The notes beneath the pieces are model-generated. The model did no database searches. It saw only the letters and a program-made list of their open reading frames with translations, and was not told where the DNA came from. A program made the translations under genes and the position numbers. From positions 7,580,703-7,644,702 of the forward strand of contig OX637362.1 of assembly GCA_951799405.1 (NCBI GenBank): DNA of 64,000 nt, read 5' to 3'. The stretch comes from Agapetus fuscipes. Lineage: Eukaryota; Arthropoda; Insecta; Trichoptera; Glossosomatidae. Within the stretch, counting starts at the first letter, position 1. Each line of letters begins with the position of its first letter. Below, one piece after another: positions 53,341 through 63,820 of this stretch.

Positions 53341-53589
53341 CAGTGATTCCCAAAGTGGTCGATATCAATTCCTGGGGGTCTACGGGATACTCCATGGGGG
53401 TCTACATTGACGTGGCATAAAAATGGGGGTCTACGAAAAATTATACAAACCCGTGGCTACCCATCTATCAATATTGTGTGTCTCCCCCCCTTATTTTAGA
53501 CAAAAAGCCGCAACAATTTTTAGGGGGTCTACCGAAACCCTCAAAATTTTGGAAGTGGTCTATGAGAAATAAAAGTTTGGAAACCTCTG
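53341..53589. mobile_element. hAT-type MITE 1 inside SINE-B
   Basis: Ends CAGTGATTCCCAAAGTGG and AAAGTTTGGAAACCTCTG are inverted, with repeated GGGGGTCTAC units inside. The end type CAGTGRTTCCCAAA is characteristic of hAT elements. No transposase. Confidence 0.75.
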
Positions 53590-53608
53590 TCCAATTGGGA
53601 ATCCAGCC

Positions 53609-53864
53609 CAATGATACTCAACCTTTTTTATCTTCAGGTCACATACATATATTGGAAAAGCTACGCGGGCCGCAACACTATACTGGTATGACGAAACCCC
53701 CCCCCCCCCCCCCCATTATCTTGGAAAACAATTAGAGATTTTAAAGATTATAAACTAGAACAGAATAATAATAGTACACATGATTTTGTAAATCGCGTCC
53801 CTGATAATAAATGTGTCTAGGGCTGCACAAAAAAGCTTGACGGCCCGCCGGTTGAGTATGGTTG
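53609..53864. mobile_element. hAT-type MITE 2 inside SINE-B
   Basis: CAATGATACTCAACC and GGTTGAGTATGGTTG are inverted. The interior includes GCGGGCCGCAAC and CGGCCCGCCGG. It holds a run of about 16 C at 53698-53713. Confidence 0.78.
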
Positions 53865-53890
53865 ATTATTATAGCCCTACAACAACTGGG

Positions 53891-54108
53891 TCTAATCTAA
53901 TCTAATCTAAGCTGCAAGGATATATACCATTTAAGATTTACATCAAATGCATTCTCACAAGCAGGCATGTATAATTTCGCGCTAACACATGCCGCATGTG
54001 GACTTACATTATAAGAATACATCTCAAATGAACATAAGCCCTGCAACTCTTGCCGTCCTTCCCTGAGACAGGGGTGACATTGGCAAAGTGAACCATTTTT
54101 TCACAGTA
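53891..54108 (-). repeat. RL1 LINE 3' tail inserted in SINE-B, with target duplication
   Basis: The reverse tail starts with (TCTAA)n and ends within the family sequence at TTTTTTCACAGTA, i.e. it is 5'-truncated. GGGTCT occurs at 53888-53893 and 54109-54114. Removing the insert rejoins AACTGGGTCTTGCTTG, the SINE-B consensus. Confidence 0.92.
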
Positions 54109-54160
54109 GGGTCTTGCTTGAAAATTGGCACATTCTATAGGGACGACTAAGCTCGCCGAG
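54109..54160 (+). repeat. SINE-B, last visible part
   Basis: GGGTCTTGCTTGAAAATTGG, CACATTCTATAGGGACGACT and AAGCTCGCCGAG. It is then cut off by a SINE-A end. Confidence 0.85.
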
Positions 54161-54238
54161 TTCGAAAAGTAAATAGGTTCCAAATAATTCCACGCGATTA
54201 AGGCGTTACACTACACGTGTAGCTTATTAGCGGTTAAC
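54160..54238 (+). repeat. SINE-A 3' fragment
   Basis: AAGTAAATAGGTTCCAAATA, ACGCGATTAAGGCGTTACAC and TACACGTGTAGCTTATTAGC. 54239-54744 holds nothing recognised. Confidence 0.7.
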
Positions 54239-54744
54239 GTATAGCAGACCATTTGTCAACCGTAATGCATTATTGAAAGAATCGATTATCCTAAAATGCA
54301 ATGTGCAAGTTCCTCGCAAGTCTAAGCTGTCACAATAAAAGCTGGAACTTTCATAACTGAAAAGTCTGTGCCGGATGCGCCAGGAAATCCCTTCAGGAAT
54401 AATTCAGGATAAAAGCGCTGCACACAAGAGTCAACGGTGCACATAAATACATGTAAGATTCCAGCAGATGATTGCCACACTCTAAATGTGTACAGAGCAC
54501 TTCTTGCGGGTCTGTCATGACGTAGTAAAGGTTTTTGAAGGAACGAAATAAGCCTTCTATGAAACATTTCTTAAGCATTTGTAAAGCAGGAGCAGAAAAC
54601 ATTTTTTGGATTGGCTTTAAATTAAAAAAAAAATGATAAAGATAAAAACTAGTTTTTTTAAGGTACCGGAGCTTACAAAAATCATGAAATCTGCAATTAT
54701 TTTTACATTTATTTTAATTTTATTTATTTTTTCCAAAAAAAATT

Positions 54745-54972
54745 TTCGGTGCTATGGCCACGGTGGTCAAGACGCTTGTTCAGCTAGCGTATTTGGTTCA
54801 GATAACGTTGGTTCGAGCCACGGCTGGCCCCTTTGACCATAATATTGACCCTGATTCAGATGTCGTTGCATGCATACAAGCTTCTGCTTTCGCATGAAGA
54901 CGACTGGACAGGCAAAATAGGTTGGTGAATTGCATTCCTCTTCACCAATTTATAAAAAAAAAAAAAACTTAC
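54745..54972 (+). mobile_element. SINE-C
   Basis: CGGTGCTATGGCCACGGTGG, AACGTTGGTTCGAGCCACGG, ACCCTGATTCAGATGTCGTT, AGCTTCTGCTTTCGCATGAA, ATAGGTTGGTGAATTGCATT and a poly-A tail. Confidence 0.88.
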
Positions 54973-54994
54973 TTTCAACACTTATTTCGTTCGG

Positions 54995-55260
54995 TGTTCT
55001 TATCGGTGCTATGGCCGAAGGAGTCAAGTGGCTGATCTTTCTAGCGTATTTGGAATAAAATAACGTCGGTTCGATGGGTCATATCATCATAACTTTGATC
55101 CTGGTTCAACAGATATCATTGGGTATTTATTAATTAATAATTCAATAAAAATATATTATAACGAATTATTAATTTATGATATTAAAACCTGTTTCTGGCC
55201 ATGCAGAATAGGTTGGTAAATTGCATTTCTCTTGAAAAATCTGTTAAAAAAAACTCATTC
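54995..55260 (+). mobile_element. SINE-C, second tandem copy
   Basis: CGGTGCTATGGCCGAAGGAG, AACGTCGGTTCGATGGG, CCTGGTTCAACAGATATCAT, an AT palindrome like that of 10583-10894, and GAATAGGTTGGTAAATTGCA. It has the same orientation as its neighbour, about 20 bp apart. Confidence 0.85.
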
Positions 55261-55420
55261 TTCAAGCGATTGACGCCCTCTACACACTCGGTAGCATCCA
55301 GACTAATGGTAGCATCCAGACTAGAGTCTAGTAAATCAAACTCACCTGCGCTAGAACCTTCCACAAACATGCAAAGGTACTTCCTAGATACTTCTATACA
55401 TTACGACTACTTTCTATAAC

Positions 55421-55652
55421 TGATATGTAGGTTGATGTGAGGCTGACCCCCCATGCCATAAAAACCTGCTTCACTTTTGACAATGCCATCTCTGTTTCAG
55501 GGAAAGGCGGCAGAAGTTGCAAAGTGTATGTTCATATGAGATTTTGTTGATTTTGTATGTGTAAGCGCAAACTTATATGTGCCTGCTTGTGGGCATTTAA
55601 ATATGAGCCTTAAGTGTCAATATATCTTCGCAACTTAGATTATAGACTATTT
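55421..55652 (+). repeat. RL1 LINE 3' tail
   Basis: GATATGTAGGTTGATGTGAG, GCCATCTCTGTTTCAGGGAA, AAGCGCAAACTTATATGTGC and the end CGCAACTTAGATTATAGACT. 55653-56181 holds nothing recognised. Confidence 0.88.
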
Positions 55653-56181
55653 CGATACATTAAAGGTAAAACTGAATAAGTGACATGTAAGGATAACATG
55701 GGTTTCTCAGATAAATGTACCTTTTCCCTATTTCAAACGAGAGACACATTAAAAAAAAGGGAAAATCCTGGGGTTAAGAAGTTTATGAATATTTCCATAT
55801 AATTAGTTCACTTACTATGAGAAGTTACCCCTATAAAAATGTTTTATCCACGACTTCTCAAATCAGTGAATCAGCACTTATTCAAATCTACCTTTAAGGT
55901 GGCGATTCACCTATTTATATTGGAACAACGCAAAATAACTACTTCAATATTAAACTAAGACTAAATTAGATGAGGCATAACTATTCACAATTTATCAAAA
56001 AAAAAATAGATTAGAATGTAGATGATAGCTGATTATGAATGGTTATTATAGTTGTTATATAGAAATATGTATTATGTCTGGTTCAGACGGATCGAGTAGG
56101 TACTAAGCATTAGTAGACAAGCGGTGTCAAAGGGTGACATTTTTGCCTGGGCGTACGCACTTACTCAGATACGAATACAAC

Positions 56182-56268
56182 CTGTAACTGTAACTCTGTC
56201 GCCATTCCGCTAGGGGTGGTCAGAGCCTCTGCAGAGTTGCCTCCGTTTTTTCCTATCCTTTCCAACCT
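56182..56268 (-). repeat. RL2 LINE 3' end
   Basis: CCTGTAACTGTAACTCTGTC, GCCATTCCGCTAGGGGTGGT, AGAGCCTCTGCAGAGTTGCC. Reverse of 38460-38530. Confidence 0.85.
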
Positions 56269-56651
56269 CAGACAAGTTATTCTTTTTTATTAAAAGATAA
56301 TAAATATTTATTTCATTTAATAGTCATCTTTACTTTCTTCACTACAATCCAAACCATATTCTTATTCAAAATAGTTTTACGTATTTTCTCAGATCATATT
56401 ATTGTCTTTGTTAATTGTTGTCATACAGCGTTATTCATTATTCACACACAGAAAATCCATGGCTCAACCACCACCTAACGTGAATTTTCCATACAAAAAA
56501 GCAATGATCCATGGATCAGCTGTGGATCAAATGCTGTCTTTTTAACGCATAATCTTATTATACATAATTAACATTTGTATTATTTTAATTTAGGCACGCA
56601 AGCATTCGCTTTTGCGTGAGGATTAGATTCTAATAACAATGTATTTAGATA

Positions 56652-57163
56652 CAATCTATAATAATCTATAATCTAAGTTGCAAGGATATATTCATTTAAA
56701 GCTCTCAGATGTATGCCCACAAACCAACAAGTGTAGTTCGCGCTTACAAATGCTGAATGTGTACTTACAAATAAAATCCAAACTTCAAATGAACATAAGC
56801 CCCACAACTTTTGCCGACCTTCCCTGAAACAGGGGTGACATTGGCAAAGTGAACCATTTTTTACAGTATGGGTGGTCAGCCTCATACCAACCTATAAGTC
56901 AAGGAATATGAATAATAAATTACATTTACATATAAAAAAGAACAAAACCTGACAAAGAAATCTATACAAAAAAAAGTCAAAAATTTCCTATGCAAAAAAT
57001 GTAGCAAATGAATACACCAACATTAGAAATCAACATTGCAGATTAGCCGCCACTTCTTCCTGTCCTTGCATACTTCTTTCATTTCAGCCAGAGTCATAAC
57101 CTTTTTCATACAAGTCCTCCTTTTATTATGACTCTGGATATCCCATTCATTCGCTATTTCAGA
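56652..57163 (-). mobile_element. RL1 LINE 3' end, near-identical to 11590-12050
   Basis: The tail, 3' UTR and antisense C-terminal codons (ATTAGCCGCCACTTCTTCCT ... AGAGTCATAACCTTTTTCAT) continue further than at 11590, to GACTCTGGATATCCCATTCA. It shares the rare variant GCTCTCAGATGTA in the tail with that copy, so the two are recent sisters or a segmental duplication. Confidence 0.9.
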
Positions 57164-57479
57164 TAACCCTATGAAATATTAAATTATAAGACTTGAGCTT
57201 CTGTCCATCACGGAACATTGCAAAAAGCACCGCTCTGTCAAAGTAAGAACAAAATGTCTATATATTTTGGAAATCAAATTAAATTTTTGTTGTAACTGCT
57301 CACCCGTATCACGCATACACCCCCATACTAATGCAGTCGCTCTCGACCCGTGTGTCAGACCCTTTAGTTGTATTGTATGAAGGAGAGAGTGCACAGCAGT
57401 AGACTGAGAAGACAAAAGTTCTTGTAGGATATTAGGTATTTAGGTAAAATTGTATTCTAACTGTAGGGATTAATATTTT

Positions 57480-57708
57480 ATCTTAGTTGCAAACATATAA
57501 TGACATGGTCATATTGAATGTATGCCCACAAGACAGTTATAGTGATTTCACGTGCTACATACATGCTATATACAAAATAAAAATCCAAATCTTTAATGAA
57601 CCCCGCAAGTCTTGCTGATTTTTTACGTGACAGATGTGACACTTGCAATGTGAAACATTTTTTTCAATACGGGTGGTCAGCCTCATACAATCATTTTAGT
57701 CAAGGAAC
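57480..57708 (-). repeat. RL1 LINE 3' tail, diverged
   Basis: ATCTTAGTTGCAAACATATA, ATGTATGCCCACAAGACAGT, AATACGGGTGGTCAGCCTCA and TTTTAGTCAAGGAAC. 57709-58313 shows no supported gene. Confidence 0.82.
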
Positions 57709-58313
57709 AACAAATTAGTAAATTAGGGTAGTGCCGTATTTACAAAATTAATTACAAAAAAAATATCTCACCTGAATCGAGCTACATTTTCAAATGACTC
57801 TATGCATGCACCTTATCATAGACAAAATTAAATATCTGGCCTTTTGGGAAACGGAAAAAATCCGTACGCTTGCCTACCTATGCTTGAAAATCTATGCACG
57901 TCGCTGTATACCGACAATATTTTATTGTAAACGGGGCATTTATGCATGGAATGTAATATTCCCTTCACAAGAGGCGTTTTAATGTTTGCTTATATATTCA
58001 CAGAACTTGAATGAAGGGGAAAAATTTCCATTTCTTTGTAATATGAAATACGAACAAGAATTATAATTGTTCATCACCCTGTTTAGTGAAGAGAAATAAT
58101 CGGAAATGGAAATGCGATTTAATTTTCCAAGATGTTGTATTTCTGACATTACATTCCAAGATATTGTATTTGTGAAAAGATATTCCAGGAATAAATATTT
58201 CCAAATGCAAATCTTATTTGTTTATCCATGTCTTTATATTGTACACAATAAATACATCCCATCACATGTAGTCTCAACGCGTAAATGTTTTCTTCTGTAT
58301 ATCTTTGCACAAG

Positions 58314-58592
58314 TTCCAGTCGATAGCTCAGTTTGTTAAATGCTTTCTTTCATGCCAGACGGCTAGGGTTCGATTCTACCAAGTTTATCAGAAGAAATAT
58401 CAAAAAAGTCCAATCTTCACTACAAATGAGAACCTGCCTATCCGGAAGCTGGGAAGCCCCGAGTGAAATTATTGGCGTAATGCTGGCTCACCAGGCTGTA
58501 AAAATAAATAGGTTGCACACTCTATGTTCATTCCTTCGGGAAAAACGCAGTATTTTTTTGCACCATATATTGTGTAGATTAGTAACGAATAA
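58314..58592 (+). repeat. SINE-A
   Basis: TCCAGTCGATAGCTCAGTTT, B box GGGTTCGATTCTACC, GAGAACCTGCCTATCCGGAA, GGCTGTAAAAATAAATAGGT and TCCTTCGGGAAAAACGCAGT. An internal deletion follows the B box. The 134-codon frame here is a by-product. Confidence 0.85.
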
Positions 58593-58741
58593 TATTTGCG
58601 TGCATAAAGTTCTTCTCCCAAAAAACTTGTTATTTTTTAATGTTTCTTATTCCTGGCTTGCATTCTGTCGGTTACATTTGAATGAAGAGGCGTGCCCAAA
58701 GAAACTAGCACACACTCATACCCTGAAGTTAGCATAACCCA

Positions 58742-58886
58742 AGTATAAAACATCAAGCTTCAACTTAAACATAGAGTTCACCATAAACTGTGTGGAAACT
58801 CAAACAACACTTCTAACGAGCGTTTTAGCATTCATACATTTTTGATAAACGCAATAGCTGCGTTGAAAATTATGGTTTTATACTTC
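58742..58886. repeat. Pal palindromic MITE, full copy with both ends
   Basis: AGTATAAAACATCAAGC at the left and ATGGTTTTATACT at the right are inverted. The centre reads CACTTCTAACGAGCGTTTTA. It defines the ends of the family. Confidence 0.75.
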
Positions 58887-58914
58887 ACATACAGAAATCT
58901 AAGTATACAATTTT

Positions 58915-59070
58915 ACGTGTACTTAAACTCAAAATCTATCGTGGATTTACCACAAAAACTCCAACATAAAATGCATGAAAACTAAAAGAATACATCTAGT
59001 GGGAGTTTCAGTTTACATACTTTTTTTTTATACATTGCCATGGTTGAATTTAAACGTGATGTTTTACACT
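58915..59070. repeat. Pal palindromic MITE
   Basis: AAAATGCATGAAAACTAAAA, ATACATCTAGTGGGAGTTTC and GCCATGGTTGAATTTAAACG then TGATGTTTTACAC. The third close tandem pair of Pal copies. Confidence 0.65.
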
Positions 59071-59699
59071 AGTGGTACATTACAGACCTAGATGGCGCCC
59101 GTTACATGGCGACTTCTTTTCCTTGTGAAGGTATTGTGCCTTTGATCTAACGCACAAAGAGCTAAAATGGATACACTAGCTCTGTACGAGTATGTTTATT
59201 CGTATGTTGGCAATAGGGTGTCTCATAAACTCCTCCTTTCTGTAAGAACAAAGTTACGAAGTGATAAAAGTTCTCCCTATATTTGTTTTATAGGACATGG
59301 CATTGCAACCTCTAAACAAACTGTCCGTCATCAGACTTCCACATTCAGTAATCAAATGAATATCATGTTTTTTGAAAGATGGGTTTTGATCAGCAATCCG
59401 GCTATTCTAAACAATTATTGTATTCTACATGAGCATGACTATTGTTACGCCAAAGATTCAGAACTAATCTGCCAAAAGTTATGACTGTAGGGTGGGCAAT
59501 GGCTATGTTCAATGAGATCTCCTCCTCGCTTGATATATTCCATGAAATCATCGTGGAGAAGAGCTTATGTTTCTGTTCAGCTGATCCAATTTTTGGTGAA
59601 AACTATAAGTTTAAAAATATTTTGCGAAGTAAGCATTGCCTGGAAGTATATTATTACTTTAAAAAAAAAACCTATTGTACATCAATATAAACGATCATT

Positions 59700-59830
59700 G
59701 ATGGTCGTACATTACGTCTGCTATCAATGAACTCGGTGTCCCTCAAGGATCTATTTTGTCCCCCTTTCTTTTACACATTAACAATCTACTGTACAGTGGA
59801 TCAATTTACTCAAATACTGCACCATTCATG
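59700..59830 (+). pseudogene. decayed LINE reverse transcriptase (motif B region)
   Basis: Around 59728-59790 a plus-strand frame reads NELGVPQGSILSPFLLHINN, the GVPQGSxLxPxLF motif of LINE reverse transcriptases followed by the usual I-N. Upstream frames (59167-59690) contain no other motif I can place, so only this piece is claimed. Confidence 0.6.
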
Positions 59831-60229
59831 ATTAAATCTAATCCGTCGCAGAAAATTCCTTACATAAATAACATGCTATGTATTAGTTACCATAATATTA
59901 GCCTAAAATGTAAAACTGAATTTGAAAGATACGCAGGCATAAACTTCCGAAAAGCCAATTAAATAGTTCACATGTATTTTATAGCTTCCAAGTAGCATTT
60001 TGTTGCTTGCATTTTTTTATAACAAAATAACTTGAACGTTCAAAATTTCCACAATTTATCAACTGAGCCTAAAATTGAGTGACTGAGAAAAGTGTCAGAT
60101 TTTATGAATTTTGGAAAAAAATCCGCGGGCATATTTTGAGGGCCTTTGATATGATACAACTTTTAAGTAAATACATATTACTAAACACCAAGTTACATAC
60201 AACACAAATTGAAATAAAAAAAGCCATGC

Positions 60230-60452
60230 TCCTTGACTTATAGGTTGATATGCGGCTGACCACCCATGCTGTGAAAATGGTTCACTTTGCCAATGTCACC
60301 CTTGTTTCAGGGAAGGTCGACAGGAGTTGCAAAGTGTATGTTCATTTGAGATTCGGGTTTTTATGTTGTAAATCCACATGCGGCGTCTGCTTGTGAAAAT
60401 GCATACAATGCGAATCTTTAATGTTACATATATTTGCAACTTAGATTAGATG
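60230..60452 (+). repeat. RL1 LINE 3' tail, well preserved
   Basis: TCCTTGACTTATAGGTTGAT, CACCCATGCTGTGAAAATGG, AAGGTCGACAGGAGTTGCAA and ATTTGCAACTTAGATTAGAT. A 25-bp deletion removes the block after CATGCGGC. 60453-61002 holds nothing recognised. Confidence 0.9.
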
Positions 60453-61002
60453 CAATTTTTTAATCGTACACTATATGACCTTCAGGCTGTAGAATTTTTA
60501 TACTACGTATACAGTCCCACAATGACTTCTTACTAGCATGGAACATTTGAAATAATAAAGAGAAAAAGCCAACCTATAAACATTTGATCCACCCTAGTGC
60601 GCGGAAAACCGGGAATGCATTTTGGCTTGATGCCCGAGTCGACGAGAAAAATTCAGAACCTCAAATGTGGAAATGCTTTCAATACGAATAAATTCATGCG
60701 CTTTATAATTTCCTCTTTCAGCTTTGATAATTTAGCTATGAAAAAAATTATATAATTCGAAGAAACAATCAAACCAGTTCTTCCTATATTTCTTTTAATT
60801 ACATTTTTCAAAACTAATGGAGTAGGAACAAAAACTGCACAAAAAAAATGACGTCGCCCAACGCCGGATTCATTAACAAAATATGTAATTAACAATGTTA
60901 CTTTAATTTCTTATGACCTCACTCCAAATAGTCTGAAATTGGGAATGCCTAGACTCCATGGGTCCTTTCGTAGTACATAGGTCTGGATAATGTGAAATAC
61001 TT

Positions 61003-61250
61003 GTAGATAAGAAGCTCAGTAGGTAAAACGCATACTATAAAAGTTAGTTTGTAAGAGTTTACTGCAATCGAGGGTGTCAGACATAGTTTCCCGTTTCAGT
61101 ATTTTCCTCTACTGCAGAGTCTTCACAATAAATTATTTAAAAAATCCACTCCTTGGAGAAAAAAATCTGGGTCCTTAACCTGTAAAAATATATAGGTTAC
61201 ATGGAATGATTCTTGTGTGTGTTGTACAATGCCATTTTTCGCGTTTTTTT
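61003..61250 (+). repeat. decayed SINE-A
   Basis: GATAAGAAGCTCAGTAGGTA, GAGGGTGTCAGACATAGTTT, CCCGTTTCAGTATTTTCC, AACCTGTAAAAATATATAGG. The B box is lost. Confidence 0.6.
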
Positions 61251-62630
61251 CTTCTGAATCTTTCATTATTTTACAGTATGGAAAATTATATCAAATATAG
61301 TTATGTTATCTATTGAAGCGTACTATTAATATGTTTTATCAATACGTAAATAGGAATAAAATAATACTACGTATAGAGGGCATCAACTTTTAATAAAACC
61401 TAGTTAATAAATATTGAATAAGGTTAAATATCCTATAGAATATTAGAGCTTTTAAAATAAGATTTTATTGGTCATAATAATTAAATTTTAACTTAGCTTT
61501 ACAAAAAAAATGTCAGTCTGTATATTAAGGATAAATTACATTAAGAACTTTTAATTAGAATTGATTAAAATAAGATAAGATATTCAAGTATACGCATCAG
61601 GGTGTCACTTAAGAAGTTTATTTTAATTACTGCAATATAATATTAAATTGTAATCAATTAAAAAATACCATTTGAGATAATCTTACTGTTATGATCTTAT
61701 CTTAAATGGAATAATGTAGATATATGGATAATTACTATTTTATTCTTCCATAAAATGTAATTAAATTTTAATTATCTTATTGTAAAAATAATCTAGATTC
61801 CATTATCCTATGAGATAATCTCACTTTATAACATTTCATTGAATTAACGATTTGAGATAATTTAAAACGATGATCTAAAGAAATGCATTACGTTATTTAA
61901 GTAATCTATCTTAAATAATTACCAAATAATTTTCATGATAATTAATTTTTAATTGTAAACAATAAAAAATATTTAATTACTAAGTTTTTTTAGGACATTA
62001 TCAGTCATGAGGGCCGCTTTTTAATAAAAATATGAATAGCAATAGGTAAAATTTAACATTTCTTAGAACTTTCATCCATTACTGCGTAAATTTTAGACTT
62101 AAAAATAATCGTAGCAGAAATAAACAATCATTGATATTAAAATAGGTCATAATTAATATTAGTTCTTAATAATAATAAATTATGTAATTAAGTTAACATC
62201 CTATCAATAGAATGAATACTTAGCATTACAATTTAACATGAAGCTAAATTCTTAATAGTTGGACAATTGTTTTTATTCTAACGTCATCAACAGACACATT
62301 CCTAAAAGTCAATATCATTTTGAAATACCTAGTTTTAGATGAATGCTCTTGGATTTTAAGCTACGCCCTATGTCATTTTCAGCTGTGGAAAAATAAAATT
62401 ACACATAGAAAATTTGTAAAAGAAATAATAAGAAAAAATACCCTGTACACCGTAATTTAATCTTAAATAAATTAGGTTACATACAACAAAAATTGTATTG
62501 ATTTTAAAACCATTTTTCAAAAACTGAATAAATTGTTATTTATCGTATATCTACCTACCCTGTATTTTTCTTATTGCGACAATTTTACATAGTTTGGCAG
62601 CCATCCTAATGCTTTGTACTTGAAACGATG
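61251..62630. other. very AT-rich stretch without a recognised feature
   Basis: Many GATAATCT/AGATTATC-type words. A 13-bp hairpin lies at 61669-61710 (CCATTTGAGATAA ... TTATCTTAAATGG). No frame or known repeat. Confidence 0.4.
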
Positions 62631-62640
62631 TCTCTGGTCT

Positions 62641-62825
62641 ATGGAATGCAAGCATTTTACCAACTAAACTCAGTTGGTAGAGTGCTTGCATTCCATGCCG
62701 AGAGCTAAGGTTTGAATCACACTGAGGTTGTCAGATTTTTTTTTTTTTTTTGATATTTATTTCAAATCCAAAACAAAATCACCGGCAAGGCTTACTCAGC
62801 CTTAACCAAAAATGTTATGTCGTTA
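62641..62825 (+). repeat. SINE-A with a duplicated, inverted head
   Basis: The SINE-A head (AGTTGGTAGAGTGCTTGCAT, B box AGGTTTGAATCAC) is preceded by a reversed copy of itself. 62641-62665 and 62672-62696 pair over 25 nt with two mismatches and a 6-nt gap. The body to GGCTTACTCAGCCTTAACC follows a T run. The 3' part is missing. Confidence 0.85.
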
Positions 62826-62854
62826 TGTGTGTGTGGGTTTGTCGTGATCAATAA

Positions 62855-62910
62855 CTAACGTGACCCTTTATTAGGTCTTCTTCAGAGAGGGATGACTTTT
62901 TCAGAATCAA
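62855..62910 (-). repeat. possible Penelope-like fragment
   Basis: The minus strand reads CTCTCTGAAGAAGACCTAAT, AAAGGGTCACGTTAGTTATT. This has a CTGAAGA core and an ACGTTAG like 37630-37680, but the GAAA is changed. Weak. Confidence 0.3.
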
Positions 62911-63022
62911 GTAAAACAACTTTTTGGTGCTTTACAAGTTTTATCAAAGCTTTTTTTTACAGTATTCCTGAAAAAAACAAAACAAAACAGTAGGATCAAA
63001 CAAAACGGCGGTATGGTCTCGT

Positions 63023-63062
63023 AAGTAACTCTGTCACCATCCAGTTAAGGGTGGCCACAATG
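63023..63062 (-). repeat. RL2 LINE tail remnant
   Basis: GTAACTCTGTCACCATCCAG then TTAAGGGTGGCCACAATGC is reverse RL2 3' UTR. 63063-63570 holds nothing recognised. Confidence 0.6.
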
Positions 63063-63570
63063 CTTAAACCAGGTCATACTGGTTTCCCATTACATTTAAC
63101 AAAAGCTTTTGGAGTGACATCCTTGCAGAGTCTGCTACAACCTAGCGACAGGAATTGTCAGCCCCTGTGAGCCAGGTTTTATTCACGCTATGAATGTTTC
63201 TAACAATTTATCCAGAAGCCGAAAAATTGGTATTTATTTTAAGAATAGACATGTCCAAGGAAAATGTTTCAATAATTCTAAAATAGATTAAAATTTCACT
63301 TTAAATGTAATAAAGACCTGTTGCATATCTGTCACACACGTTGTTTCATTTTCTTTTTCTAATTCCATTCCATTCTAAAACCTGAAAGCCAGACTGATAT
63401 AAGTGTCAGAAATAACATACTAGAATTAATCGCGTCACCTGCGTCATTTATAATAACCAAGGCGCACATTTTTATTTTCCTAATGAACATGTTAATTGAT
63501 TAAAAAGACGCTTGCATCACTTTGGCTCCAAGGCCCTTACTTCATGTATTTTTAAGAAAAAAAAATCGTA

Positions 63571-63820
63571 TAGGTACCTGAATGAGTGGCGAAGAGTGCC
63601 ATACAACTCGATTCCTATCGGCTTCCCTTTTGTGGCAAATGAGGCAACAAAGGAGTTATAAAATATAGACACAAAAAAAAATACATTTAAAACCAAAGAA
63701 ACAATACGTATTTTTCCCCCATTGAAACCATGCAGTCTTCTTTATTATCATTTTTGCCTCATTTTAAAAGGGAAACCGATGGGAATCGAGTTGTATGACA
63801 CCCTTCGCCACTGCTACCTA
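63571..63820. mobile_element. MITE with 65-75-bp inverted arms
   Basis: The left arm TAGGTACCTGAATGAGTGGC ... TTTGTGGCAAATGAGGCAA and the right arm TTGCCTCATTTT ... GCCACTGCTACCTA are reverse complements with scattered mismatches and a few indels, around an AT-rich centre. The frame at 63722-63955 runs out of it and is not a gene. 63821-64000 holds nothing recognised. Confidence 0.85.

Noticed and set aside
58333..58737. 134-codon gene
   Set aside because: It begins in the SINE-A head and has no recognisable domain.
59167..59690. host gene of about 100-180 codons
   Set aside because: The frames are overlapping, rich in chance codons and precede a LINE RT motif; no exon signals.
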